DNA from: Malurus cyaneus samueli
Lineage: Eukaryota; Chordata; Aves; Passeriformes; Maluridae
NCBI GenBank assembly: GCA_009741485.1
Contig: CM019217.1
Coordinates: 36,535,298 to 36,599,297 of the forward strand
DNA length: 64,000 nt
Reading direction: 5' to 3'
A model generated the notes under the pieces. That model searched no databases. It had not been told where the DNA came from and saw only the letters and a program-made list of their open reading frames with translations. This document shows positions 13,201 to 25,153 of the stretch, piece after piece; position 1 is the first letter of the stretch, and every line of letters starts with the position of its first letter. Position numbers and translations under genes: made by a program.

Positions 13201-15213
13201 CACTGACCTGAAGCTTTTGTTTAGTTTCTGTCACTATTTGCCATACAATACACATAAATTTTATAAATGTTATTGCTCCCTGAGAATTACTGTTGTATGT
13301 TTTTTTCCTGCTTTCCATCATGGGTTTCTCCTAAAGGAATCTTCCCTAAAATTAATGAAAATGTCTTCTAGACCTATTTTCTTTCTTCTTTCTCTTCCCC
13401 TCCACTAATTTTTGCTGAAGTTGACATTCTGGCTTGTGGCCAGAAATTATATGTTCTCTTCCAACAAATTCATATCAGTTTGGTCTTTTGATCTTGTAGC
13501 TTCTGAAAGATGTAGTGGAGAAAACACCGAATGAGACAAAACACATGAATAGATATGCAAGTAAAAATGCTACAAATTCTTTCTGGAATTCCTTGCTTAT
13601 GGTTACTTCCTACTAACATAACCTCTGCCATCTCCTGCATTTTTATAAATGGAAGTGCAGTAGAGCAGAATCTATCTGGATAAAAGATAAAATACCAACA
13701 GCAGTTGGTCACACACAGCGCAAAGTACAGGCCCAAACTTCTCTTAGCACCAGGACTGGGTTGAGGGTTTTTTTTCTGGTTTTGCAGTGAGCCAACGTGA
13801 CTTTATGTGGTACACAATAAAAGATACTGAGATAGTCATCACATAGCAGGAAGTATGTCATGTCTTCAAACTGCACACCTGCTGACAGTCCCACAATTTT
13901 TTATATCAAGGAAAAGATGCTGATGGGAGGAAGTCTGTGAAAACTACAAGACTGCATTAAATACCAGCTCTGTTCTTTGCTTCGGAGGACAATTTTAGAT
14001 TATATTGCTGAGCAAAGAGAAAGAAGAGTTGAATTTAGGACATACTACCCTAGATAGGGGTCATTGTCCTCCTTTAAGAGATTGCATTTGGGTAACTTAG
14101 CAGGCAGCACTCTTGGAACAAATCTGTAGAGTACGAGAGTTGTCACTGAGGGTTTAATGAAATAATATATGCCTTTCAGGATTTTCTATTGCTTTATGAG
14201 GCTCAGAGCTGATCTCCTTCTCTGCCGAGCCATTTGAAGCTAGTGCATCTTTCAGAATTGGTTTTACCTGAAAGGCACCTAGCTCATGCTGATCTGAGAC
14301 CACCTTGCAGACCTTCTGGAAAGTTATGCTGAAATGCCCCCTTAATCTACTCTATTACATCAGTATGGACATCTCCAGGGAAAAGTGAAAGCTAAAGACC
14401 CCTGCTAGGAATCAAAAGAGAAGAGCAAAATATAAATTCTTTGGAGACGGGCAAAAGGAGGACTCAATTGACCTTGGGGGTAGGAATTTAAGTATTTCAG
14501 ATAGACTGAATTCACAAGGGTCTTTGTGTGGTTCATCGCTTGTTCTTTTTAGAGGAAGTTATATCCTTCTAATAATTAGATGTGTTGTGAAAGCTTCTTA
14601 TCTCCTTCTATTTTTATAACAGAGTATATAAACAATACAACAGACTCTGGAAGTGAAAAATCATTTTTTACTGTGGCCATTTCCCCTTTCATTAGAAAGG
14701 AAATCATTCTTTATTTCCACTTGCAAGCCCATTATTTTGGGGGAAATGGGAAAGAGGGAGAAGAAAATAGAAGTCAGAAAAATAAAAACACAGTCATTTT
14801 GGGGTAGGAAAAAAATGTAATCAAAACAAATTTCTGTAGAATTAAACAAAGATTTTTCCCTTTAAAAAATATTAGCTATTGTCCCTATGTTGAAACAACT
14901 GTTTTCATGTTTTTACCAGTTTGGACTCCTCAAGTTTTTACCTTGAGTGTGTTTGCTCACAGATGAGTGATGAGAGAGCGAAAGATTATATTTTATTGTC
15001 ATTCTTTTGCATGTTAGTTTATTTTTTAATGCCCATAAGAAAGTCCTCGGAGAGCTTACTTTTTATTAAAAAGAAAATATTTTGTATTAGTAAATTACAT
15101 GCTAGAAACATTAATTAATTTCAATTATATCTCCAGTAGCAACTGGGTATTTTCATTTATTATGTAAATATTTTATATTTTTTTAACATTTTCGCAATCA
15201 GGCTGGCACGTAT

Positions 15214-15227
15214 CATTAGGCCTAATG
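15214..15227. repeat. 14-bp perfect palindrome CATTAGGCCTAATG
   Basis: The sequence equals its own reverse complement. It places two ATTA/TAAT homeodomain core motifs in mirror arrangement around GGCC. It may be part of a conserved regulatory element, but no binding can be shown from sequence alone. Confidence 0.9.
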
Positions 15228-17790
15228 CCTCTGATTTTTGCCCCTTAAACAATACCATCTTCTCTGACATGTCATATCCCATTATTTTAAAATGTAGGAA
15301 CCATTTGGTGATTCATACTTTCAAGGGGCAGAGTTAATTTGTTTTAGTGTTGAATTCATAAACTTCTGTGAGTTTAACTCTGTAATCACCCTGAAAATGC
15401 ATTTACTTTTGCTTTAGATTAGCTATGCATTCTCACATACAAATAAGTAGACATCATCTCGTATTATAGGTGCAAAATAGTGTATTCACCTTGTTGATCT
15501 TGTATTTCTGCCATATTTGCCATCTGTCTGTTAAAATATCACTTTGGGGCTGAAAGGATTGAATAACTTCAGAAAAACTTTCTTACCCTCTTGAAAATTT
15601 GAATTTTATCTACTCATCTACGATTTTCTTTATGCTGTCTTAATGGCCAGGTAGCCAACATTCAGTCCTGGTCTAGAAAGATATTAAATTTAGATATCTT
15701 GCAATAGCATTGAATTAAAAATCAAGGCTTCATGAGGAAAATAAACTTCATTCTCACAATTCCCATATTCTTACAAAGGAGCAATAGCTCTCCTAGAGTT
15801 TTAAATAAATATGTTTTTAAGCATAAGCAAGTTATCTAAGGTCACTTTTGAATTGTGGCAAATATTCTCCCTATATTATCATCTTGCATGCTGCTGAACA
15901 AGTGTGACTGTAAGAAAGAAGCAGCATGGAAAAGAGTTCCTATAAAAAAAAATATGAATATTCTGCAGTTTCTAAAACTTTGGTATTTTTGCATAAAATT
16001 CCCTTGTATATTCTATGCACTTGTATGATATACTTTTAGCATCACCAATTGCTGATTTAGACCAAAGAGTTTCGTCCCTCACAAATTATTATCCATATCT
16101 ATAATTTGCTTCTGCTTGTGTCTGGGAGAGCTGCTATGATATGTGCTTTTTACTTTACAACTCAAAGAAGCACAAGAGAAGCTCACAGTCCATGCACACA
16201 TCCAGTTACAGAGCTTGGCAGAAATTACCATTATCCCACACCATGTATAAAGCTTTCACTAAGAGCTCCCTTCATCCAGTAAATGAAGATGAATGCTTAT
16301 TAGGAAAAAAAGGGCTTGCTGTGATCGACTTCCCAAAAATAATCAGAGTGAGGCACGCAACCTGAACATTAGGGCTCTTAATGGCTGCTTTGGAGTGAAC
16401 TGAGGAAGGCTAAGGATCCTTGGCTGCTTGCACTGAGTCATAACTTTTTAAACAAGGCCCTAAGTCAGAGCTATCAGTCCTGTGGTGCTGTTTGCCTGGC
16501 TCAAGATAAGCCTGTCTCTTTCTATCCCAGGCTAGGGCCTGTGATTTAACATAGCAATGACAGCAATTGCTAGCCCCAAAAACATCCTTAGCAACTCTCA
16601 TCTAATACAAATCACTTATTCTTTTTGAAAGATGAGCGAGTCATGCAAGTAACAGACGGCACATTAAGAGTACATTGTCAAAGTGTGCTTTAATTAGTTA
16701 TGTGGCATATAATGATGTGGGGTCAAATAATAATTTAATTTTTGTACACTATCCTTTTTTTGTACATTACCAGAGGACCACCCTCTATGATGAAGGAACT
16801 CTCAATAACAGGATATTTAACAGGATACTTACTAGAGAACATGAGGAAATTCTTTATTTTTTTGCTACAATAGCTCTTTACGTGTTTTTCAAGTGCTTTT
16901 TGTGTTATATAAGTGACTTTGAAAGCTGTGGCACAAAACTTTGTAAAATATCATTGGAAAAAAGAAAACAGATGCAAACCCCGCGCTATAAAATTAAATG
17001 AGCTTTTTAGACAAAGTATAACATAACACTTAGCTATTAATTTTTACTTCTGCATCATAAAAGCCTAAGGCTAACTCTTTATATATCTCCAAGCATACTG
17101 AAGTTGGTTTCTGGAAGAAAAATCTTTGTTTTAATGTTTGTATATTTGAATAATGTAATACGCACTGATTAAAAAGAAAAAAAAAAACACCACACCACCA
17201 CCAACAAAAAAACACTCTGAGGTGACTTCACTTATAAGGATTTGCTTTAAATAATTAGTACAGTAGCACATAAGAAAAAGGATATTGCAAAAAAATTGAA
17301 ATGACTCCTTCATAAAATAAACTTGTGAGCAGAAAAATAAGTTATCAACTCTAAAGTTTAGGTCTTCAGATTTTGAGCTAAAGTCCTCTCCAAGAACATG
17401 GGATTATTCGTTTATAATCAGACCAGAATTATGGATCAGTCCACTGAAATCAGGGGATTTCAGAGTCTTTGATGCTAACAAGATTAGACTTTTTTATGCT
17501 TAGTTTATACTGCTGCTCTCATTCACTTTATTCAGAGTATTTTAACATTGTTGAACAACAGTAGCACAAGAACTCAAAATTAAACCTTCAAATGTGTTGA
17601 CTTGACTTCAATATTAAACAAATTTAAAGGCACAAGCATATGTGTACCCACTTACACATTTTGTAGGATACTGCTTCAGCCTTGCTATACAGCCATTTAG
17701 GTGACATCACTGTGACCTTGCAGAGAATTTGTGGCTTAAGTGGAACCCTGCAAAGATGCAAGCGGCCACTCCCTGAAGCACCAATTACAG

Positions 17791-18014
17791 GAACTGGGTC
17801 CTGGCACAAAAAGGAGAAATCATCATTATTACATCTCCTTAGGAAATGAAGACTCACATTTGGTTATTCTCACTAGTGACCACCAGCATCAGGAGGTTGA
17901 CAAGGTATCATCAGAAGGGTTCTAGAATATGGAAATCAAGAAATTATAACAATTCCATGGTATGAGGATCTTCTCCCAAAGAACATAGCTTTTTTCCACT
18001 GCAATTTTTATGGA
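17791..18014 (+). repeat. Unidentified dispersed or duplicated element, copy 1 (224 bp)
   Basis: This block matches 19466-19696 in the same orientation. By hand alignment I count 17 substitutions plus a 1-base and a 6-base indel, about 92% identity over 224 aligned bases. Identity begins sharply at GAACTGGGTCC and ends at TTTTTATGGA; the flanks differ. The first 60 bases are identical in both copies. I do not recognise the family. It could be a fragment of an LTR or other retroelement inserted twice, or a local duplication. The 1-base deletion at about 17910 breaks the frame that is open in copy 2. Confidence 0.9.
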
Positions 18015-19465
18015 CCACAATTCTTTTTCATCTCATTTAACCTTTGAGCTGTCTCCTTGGCCAATGACTACATTTGAGGGTGTCTCCCACATTCAGACCC
18101 AGCAGAGTCATTGTGAAAAGGTGAATACTGACACTGTCAATATGGAAATCCAGCTCCTAGTATTATGACTAGAGTCATAGTAACCTCACATACATTTCTC
18201 TCTTGTAAAAAGTTTGCCATTGTCTTCTGCACGCTTATCATCCTATTGGACCAGTAGTATAAGAGCGGAATTTCTTTACAAATCATCTTAGATTCTCGAA
18301 CTGTCACCCTATGTATTTTATTATGTGAAAGCAATAAAGAAACTTCTTACCTCCTACACAGTATTCTGTAATTGTTGCCACTGTGCCAACAGATCCATTT
18401 TAGAGTGTTAGTCTTGACACACAGACCACATCATAATCTCAAATGTAGTTATTTGATTGATTGTTTCTTATGTTTTATCCCTATATGTGATTCTACCAGG
18501 ATCTGGTGATAGGAATTTTCTTTTCATAAGAACTTGGGACCAAGTCTTTCCCGTGTTGAACTTTTTCTGTTAGTCCTTTGGGTAATTTCCACAACATTCA
18601 CTGAGCCAGTTCATTCCCTTCCAAAGACCCAGGGACAAGATTGGTGCCAGCTTACGAAACCGCTTTCTTTTTTTATTAAAAATTAAGAATGATAATGTCC
18701 TGAAGGTTTCTGAAAACATTACTCGACTCAAGGATCTCCATCCCAACTAAATATCCACTACAGCTAGGTTGGAGGGTCAACAAGGCTGTTTTGTAGCATG
18801 CAAAATACCTGAGTTGGAACTTTAAAAGTTCAGTGTTCCAGTGTCATCATTAATGTTTTTTATCATTGCTGACATGAACTAATGAAGTACTAAACTAGAC
18901 TTGTATTAATTCATATTAATCAAATTGTCAGTTTGGACTGCTTACCCTCTCTCCCATTTGATTTATAGACCTCATAATTTTCTTCATTCACAAATTAAGA
19001 CATATCAGTAGCATATTAAAACAGAGCTAAAGTCAACAGGATAAATTCTTTAAAGTACTCTTTGTCATAATGTATTTTTCAATTTTAGTTTAAAAAAAAG
19101 CCATCTTGAAAGTCTCATTATGAGCAGTCAAAATTGAGACATCAGTTTAAATGTTAAGATGGCACTGAGGAGGTTTGGTCCATCCTTCATGCTGGTGTTC
19201 GGAAAAAACACCCAACATCCTTGTCCCTAGAGTCTTGTAATATGGTCTTGCAGAACCATTATTTGGAAGTAAATATCATTCAAATCTTCTGAATATTTTA
19301 TATAAAATACCTAACAAATAACAAGACCAGAGTAAAGACTAAGGCTGATACTCATACCAGTAACTAACAGTGGCTAATAAGCCTCCTTTTTATTTATAGA
19401 TGGGCATAGTATTTTTCCAGATAGTCATTCAAAGCAGAATTCCAATTTATTGATCCACAATACAA
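18015..19465. other. Spacer between the two copies of the unknown repeat
   Basis: A 1451-bp interval with no recognisable gene. If the two copies were LTRs of one provirus, this would be its remaining interior, but I see no retroviral protein motif in any frame. TGTGAAAGCAATAAAGAAAC near 18330 contains an AATAAA that could be chance. Confidence 0.6.
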
Positions 19466-19789
19466 GAACTGGGTCCTGGCACAAAAAGGAGAAATCATCA
19501 TTATTACATCTCCTTAGGAAATGAAGTCTCACATTTTGTTATTTGCACCAGTGACCACCAGTGTCAGGAGATTGACAAGTTGTCAATCAGAAGGGTTCTA
19601 GAAGATGGAAATCAAGAAACTATAACAATTCCATGGTATGAGGATCTTCTCTTCCTCCCAAAGAATGTGGCTTCTTTCCATTGCAATTTTTATGGAGCTC
19701 TTTTGAAAGAAGTTAAATTTTGTCCACTGAGTGTAAGGGAGGTGGGAATCTTAAATCAGACATCGAAAGAGAGGACATCTGTTATGTGA
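19454..19789 (+). pseudogene. Open frame through repeat copy 2; possible relic of an element ORF
   Basis: One frame stays open for 112 codons including the stop, across all of copy 2 and about 90 bases beyond. It has no ATG near its start (the first TTG is at 19580), so it is not a convincing free-standing gene. The conceptual peptide contains ITIPWYEDLLFLPKNVASF, which I cannot match to a family. Copy 1 preserves RRVLE and ITIPWYEDLL in pieces but is frameshifted, and the 6-base indel between copies keeps the frame. Most differences between the copies would change amino acids, which argues against recent selection on the protein. Chance openness cannot be excluded. Confidence 0.2.
19466..19696 (+). 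repeat. Unidentified dispersed or duplicated element, copy 2 (231 bp)
   Basis: Partner of 17791-18014. This copy keeps a 6-base segment (CTTCCT, near 19660) and one extra A (near 19585) relative to copy 1. It lies wholly inside an open frame that runs from just after a stop at 19451-19453 to a stop at 19787-19789. Confidence 0.9.
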
Positions 19790-20555
19790 AATGCTACACA
19801 TAGAAGGATCATATCATAGAGAATAATATCACTGGTAAATGGTATAATGTAAAACTCCTATGAAGTTTGAATTCATGGATGAATGCAGACTGGTTTCTGG
19901 GTTGAGCACCTTGCAGTGTTGTTATTAATAGATGATTCATTACTGTGTTGTAAACACAGTATTGGTTCTCAACAAGACTGAGCTGAATGCATTTCCAAAG
20001 CTTGGGGTTAGGCCAGTGGCACAATTTCAAGTCAATACATCACTCAGGAGTACTGAAAGAGACCTCTTATTCTATTATTACTCTCAAATTACACTACTCC
20101 AAAAGTTAGCTAATTAGCAGCCAACTATGACAGTTTCCTGTCTATGAAAGGATATCAGTTTAAGTACTGGTGGCTACGATTTAGTATTGTATATCACAGA
20201 AGTGGGCTTCAAGGAATTTGCAGATTGTCTTCTTGTGAACTCTAAGTGTTTTGCTGAATATGTTCCAAAGAGCCTGACTTTTATGAAAATGTGAATACTT
20301 AACACACTTGGCCTTAACACATACAGTAGATTTTGCAGCTTCATGATAATTATTTATATTGGTAAGAGAAAAGGTGGATTACTAAACTCAATAAAAAATA
20401 AAACTGACACAAATGCAAGACACAAGCAAAATCCAAGGTAGTCTGCTTTTTTAGGCTGGGAATTCCATCTGTATTGTATTGAAGGAGAAAGACCATGAAA
20501 GACAATGTTTTCAGAGGAAAATAATTTTGATAATTTTCCTACCACGAGAAATAGA
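19697..20555. other. Non-coding sequence between the unknown repeat and the LTR-like block
   Basis: AT-rich unique sequence without a recognisable gene. It contains the 10-bp palindrome GCTAATTAGC (20109-20118), which has a TAATTA homeodomain core. Confidence 0.6.
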
Positions 20556-20593
20556 TGCTGGGCAAAAAGTGAAGAGAAAAAAAAAAAAAAGGG

Positions 20594-20599
20594 TTTATT
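20594..20599 (-). promoter_or_regulatory. AATAAA polyadenylation signal of the LTR-like block
   Basis: TTTATT on the plus strand gives AATAAA on the minus strand, followed by CCC and a run of T. This is the usual arrangement at the R/U5 boundary of retroviral LTRs. Confidence 0.5.
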
Positions 20600-20630
20600 A
20601 ACAACAACAACAAAATAACACAGTGCCCGC

Positions 20631-20684
20631 AGGACACAGATAAAGAGTAACGGTCAGCGACCAAGGATACAGATAAAAAGTAAC
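20631..20684. repeat. Internal 33-bp-period imperfect repeat in the LTR-like block
   Basis: AGGACACAGATAAAGAGTAAC at 20631-20651 recurs as AGGATACAGATAAAAAGTAAC at 20664-20684, with 19 of 21 bases identical. Short internal repeats just upstream of the polyadenylation signal are common in LTRs. Confidence 0.8.
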
Positions 20685-20751
20685 TTCAGATATTCCAACA
20701 CAAAAGAAACTTCCCACGCAGCCAGGTGGCGACTCCGCCCCCGGGAAAAGG

Positions 20752-20776
20752 AAAAAAAAAAAAAAAAAAAAAAAAA
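20752..20776. repeat. A25 mononucleotide run
   Basis: Twenty-five A within the LTR-like block (T run on the element strand). It produces the poly-phenylalanine stretch in the spurious 221-codon minus-strand frame. Confidence 0.9.
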
Positions 20777-22240
20777 GAAACCCACGTGGAGGTTCTTGTA
20801 ACTGTGGCAAAAGGGAAAAAAAAACAACCGAAAGAAAAGAACAGTAACACAGTCTCAGCTTCCCAGTGAATGATGGATCAGAGGAGGGCCTCGCGTGCTC
20901 CGCTGCAGCCCGGTCCGCCCGGTCCCGGACGGAATGGACCGCGGCCCCTCCCTCGGTGGGACCCAGGAGCAGCCGGAGACGCAGAGGGGATGTTCGAGGA
21001 AAAGCCTCCGAAAGCCAACCAACTGAGCCAGCAGAAACTGTGACACTATAACTTGACTCCCACGACGGAAAGCGGAGAGGAGCAAAAGCGCAGCTCGAGC
21101 AGCCAGACCGAGCAGCCAGAGCTCGTGGCAGCCAGCCGTTAAACTGTTCACTCTGTCTTCCCAGCAGCCCACGCAGCTTCTTCCAGGTTTCACTTAAAGA
21201 TACAGGACATCTTTTTGGGCGCATATGCCAACAGAAAAGGAATACAGAACAAAATTGGCACAAAAAAAAAAAAAATCAACCCAAGACATGGTGGAATGAA
21301 AAAAAGATTTTAAAGAAACATAAAGAAAACATAGATAAAATGATTTTAAAGAAAGTAGTAGCTGTATGAGAGAAATGAAAATTAGGTGGCAAAAAATACA
21401 GCCTAGGAATGACAGTGGTAAGAGAAGGAAATATATCAGGAAGCTCCTAAATGATAGTACAGATTATTTTTTCCTACCTGGCTTTGTTGTATAGATGACT
21501 GAGCTGTCATTTCGTAGTGAGCAGTAGGTTTTGCGCACTGGTAATCATGTAAATAAAAAAATATATTTTTATGTGAATCACTGCCAGATATAGTCGATTA
21601 CTAAAAATAAGTTAACCAATTATACTTTGAATAAAGCCTTATCAACTACATCAAATAGCAACATAGAATTCTGATTGAGTTTAAGGACAATCATCAAGTT
21701 TTTCTTGCCAGTAAATTTGGAAATTGGAATTAACTTTTAAACAAATAGTAGCTGAACATATATTATAGCTCTTCCTTGCGGTCATCACATCACCACAGAT
21801 GATGCTCCCTACATTTCATTTATGTAATTATGTAATTTACATTTCAGAAAATTTCATCCACAATTTGTCCACTGTATAGTAAATTAGCTTTTGTAAGAAA
21901 GATTTAGGCATGATAATTGTTCATTACCTATTTTACAACGTGCAGGTTATAAAGTATTCTATTAATTTTTTTTAAGTGATTAACTTAATGAATAGAGTTG
22001 AAGATGTCTCTCATGTCAGATATGTGAATTCTGATAACTCCAGTTTTATGGACATTCCAGGAGAAGTTTTCTTTTTTTGTTTACTTGACTTCTTTTGGTT
22101 TCTAAGCTAGCTTAGAGCCAAAAGTGAAGCTTTGCCAGTGTTATCAATTTCCTTCCAGCTTTGACTCAAAGCCACTAAATACAAGTTTCTGTATAATCCC
22201 ATAACTTTTGCTAGATTTAGTTTATTTTCTGGTAATCTTA

Positions 22241-22276
22241 GTTTTTTGGTTTTTTTTTTGTTTGTTTGTTTTTTTA
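22241..22276. repeat. T-rich (TTTG)n low-complexity tract
   Basis: T runs broken by single or paired G, including GTTTGTTTGTTT. Confidence 0.85.
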
Positions 22277-25130
22277 ACTTTACTAAACTTATCATATAAC
22301 AGATAAAAGAGACTGTATGAGTCAGTCCAATTAGAAGTGGATTATACCATGAGATTTTGAAATCTTTGTATGGTCTCTTCTGTGTTTTATCACTTGCTTT
22401 GCAACAGTCCATCCTCAGTTTAACATCAGTGGCCATAAAACAGAAAATCTAAAAAGGCAGACATGAATATGATGCTAAAAAAGTGGAGCTTTCCCTGTTA
22501 TTTACTGAAGAATACTAAAAACAACTTATTGAGTTTTTCAGGAATTCACATATTTGTGAAACCTGTTTACTTTTTACAAGTAATGTTAATCTTTGGGCTC
22601 CTTACTTGGTAGATATCAGAGCTGGATATTCTGTTTATGCCCTTTTTATCATCTGGTCATACTCAATTTTGTGGCTGTTTTTTTAATTATTACCCTTTAA
22701 AACTTAATTTTAATAAAGCTGATTAGATTTGTGATATCCTAATAATTATAATTTAATACCACAGCACATCTAGCATATATCTTACTCCCGGTGCCCATTC
22801 AGGCAGCTTTTCCAGAAATCATCCTTTTAGTTTGCTCTGCTAGGAGGAAGATAAGGCTTGACAAACAGAGGTTGCCCACAATTTTTTGAGCAGATTTAGC
22901 TGTGATCAACTCCCCAAGCACAATTATTTTCAGTGTAAGCAAAAGGAGCTGAACTTTCCAACCCAAGTGAGTGGGACTGAATGCTGGTCTCCTGTCGAGC
23001 AGTCCATCAACCCTGACGGCAAGAGTTGACTCAAAAACCATAAACTTGATGTACACAGGCTGCACTGAGCAATTTTTTCACATTGCACACACAGATGAAT
23101 TATACAGCTTCTTCCACATTTGCCTAGGACTGTTGAATATCTGTTGAAAATCTGCACATCCAACTCAGCTTGTGTAGCTGTTTCTTTCTAATGAAGATTG
23201 CCTAATTAATATTCTTTACCTGTCTAACCTCTGGCCTATTCAAAATCATTTTCAAGCCTACCTGAATCTAGTAGGAGCCAGCTGAAATACTGACCAGCTT
23301 TTGCCTGGTAAGACCAGGTTTTGCCTGCCTGAAGTTTTAGCCTGTTTTGAGACCACAGTATAATAATAAATATGAGTAATAAAATATCATTATTATTTCA
23401 TCAATCACTAGCAACCTGAAGAGTAAACCAATAAAATCTGTTGTTCCTGGCACCTCTAATTTTTTGCATCAGTTACAGTTTTTAAAATATGTCATTCATC
23501 AAGCTACTGGATATTTCCAATTAAAGAAGCAGTCAAATAAGCTAAAGAGCTTGTTAGTTAATGTCTGACAATCAGCCATACGCAAAGCCTTACCAAAAGC
23601 AAGTGGCTTTCATTATTTCCAGTAGAGACTGAAAGTTACAGGATTAAAGAAATTGATTCCAATTATTTAGGATCCCATTCCAAGAGCATATAATAAATCA
23701 AACCATAAGTGGCATCGGTCTCACTAAAATATAGCAATCTCACCTTTAGCACAGAAGAATATGTGCTTAGCCTTTGGCCATTTCTTTTTTCAGGGGGAAT
23801 TTCAGGTATGTGATGGAATTCCAGCTACTTGTAGAAAACCCAGCCACATGGTCATACACAGAATTTTGTGGCATGTACACTTCGGATGACTAAGATTTGG
23901 TTATAAAATAACATAACACTCCATACTGGGAAATCTTTTTAAAGTCAAGTGGTTCCTTTTATTCTCTATATATCAGCTTCCTAATGGCTTTTCAACAGTT
24001 TGAGCCATTTTCTAAAATTACCACAGCTGCTTCGCATTAGTTATGGGGTTTTGTTGCTAAGAGACCTTCTGCTTGCTAAGTCTCACTAGATCCTTAAACT
24101 GGATTTTCTTCTTGTTGATTGCATATTCACAGCAAACACTATTATGAAATGAAAGTTGGTATAACTTTTCCTTCCAAACTGGCTCAAAGGTGCAGACACT
24201 TTCAAACTGCTAACAGCAGAGCTGTCTTGGGTAATGCTGCCCCTGCCCAAGCAAGTCACTGTTCGGAAGACTTCAGTGCATCATGTATTGTCCCCTTCTT
24301 TTTTTTAATCACACATTTCATAGAGCTGAATTTTGTATTTGTTTTAGTGTTTTGACAATAGCCATATTTCCATTAACAAGCATGTTTAAAAACAGAATCC
24401 TTGAATTTCATCAGTTCACAAGGAATTGGAGAGAATTTCTAAAAGGAGGAAGCAGGACGTAGCTGAAAGCAGAAAGTGCTGGTGGACTCAGCTCACCAAA
24501 GTGATTCTCACTGAGCAGTGACTTCCATCCAAGGGTTGAATACAACACTTTCTGTGCTACCATTTAGGTCTGACCACTAGTTTCATTGTCTGAAACATGA
24601 GGGAACACAGTAAAAATGAACAGCAACCAGGTCCCACAAGGAGAAATTAAATGGAAGTCCCTGTGTAGAATAAAGGTCTTGGAAAGTGAAGAGAAAGAAA
24701 TATCTCATGGATGGAAGTGGGTAAGGACTGACAGGAATATTTACACCACAAATGTAACCAGGACAGAAATATAAGCTGGAGCATTTATTTATATATAGCC
24801 ATTTGTGGTGAGACGGGTTCACAGAATGTACCTGAGCAATACCCAAATATTGAACCGGTCTTTTTTTTTGTGACTACTCCGGCCTCCACCTCAACTGAAC
24901 AGGGATGGTGGCTTTCAGCTGAAAAATTGGAAGGTGTGTGACAAAGGGATGCTAAGCTGCCAGCTCTCACTTCTGGTAATGGAGAGCAGTGAAAGGTGGA
25001 AGTATGGAAGTATCTGCAGAATTGCTCGTAAGACAGGAAAAGAAACAGCATATGGGGCTTCTCTGGATGACACTTCCCAGAAAGAGGAAAGGGTTGACAA
25101 AATTACAAATACAGTAATGTTGGAGCTCTT

Positions 25131-25153
25131 TTTTAGTTTTAGTTTTAGTTTTT
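25131..25153. repeat. (TTTTAG)n short tandem repeat, about 3.5 copies
   Basis: TTTTAG repeated in tandem. It resembles neither the vertebrate telomere repeat (TTAGGG) nor any control element that I know. Confidence 0.85.

Larger units (their letters stand above)
9309..17790. other. Non-coding AT-rich sequence, no gene seen
   Basis: No recognisable gene. Frames up to 121 codons (12181-12546, minus, starting at ATG in poor context) have no domain that I know. Slightly GC-richer patches lie at about 10.97-11.2, 12.9-13.2, 14.2-14.4 and 16.37-16.6 kb; I cannot assign them to a repeat or exon. Small landmarks are a CTTT run (10190-10206) and a 14-bp palindrome (15214-15227). Confidence 0.65.
20556..21331 (-). 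mobile_element. GC/CpG-rich LTR-like block, probable solo LTR
   Basis: The block stands out from its AT-rich surroundings: 20881-21180 alone holds 24 CpG dinucleotides, against about three in the first 540 bases of the window. On the minus strand it runs through a GC-rich domain with a GC box (plus-strand CCGCCCCC, 20735-20742) to a polyadenylation signal (TTTATT on plus, 20594-20599), then a T-rich stretch ending near CCCAGCA. That order resembles the 3' part of avian endogenous retrovirus LTRs. No gag, pol or env relic flanks it, which suggests a solo LTR. The left edge at 20556 is fairly clear. The right edge is uncertain: it lies between the A14 run at 21262-21275 and a possible CA end at 21331, where TAGA follows, matching the TAGA before 20556. 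The retained CpGs suggest either youth or an unmethylated state. The alternative is a CpG-island promoter with a first exon of a minus-strand transcript. Confidence 0.5.

Noticed and set aside
17791..19696. The paired repeat as a complete provirus with two LTRs
   Set aside because: No clear TG...CA ends, target duplication, primer-binding site or retroviral protein motif in the 1.45-kb interval.
20598..21263. 221-codon minus-strand ORF, the longest in the window
   Set aside because: It lies entirely in the GC-rich LTR-like block, where stops are rare, and includes poly-phenylalanine from the A25 run and a poly-cysteine end from the (ACA)n tract. No domain is visible.
25131..25153. TTTTAG repeat as an interstitial telomere remnant
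   Set aside because: The vertebrate telomere unit is TTAGGG; this array has no GGG and only about 3.5 units.
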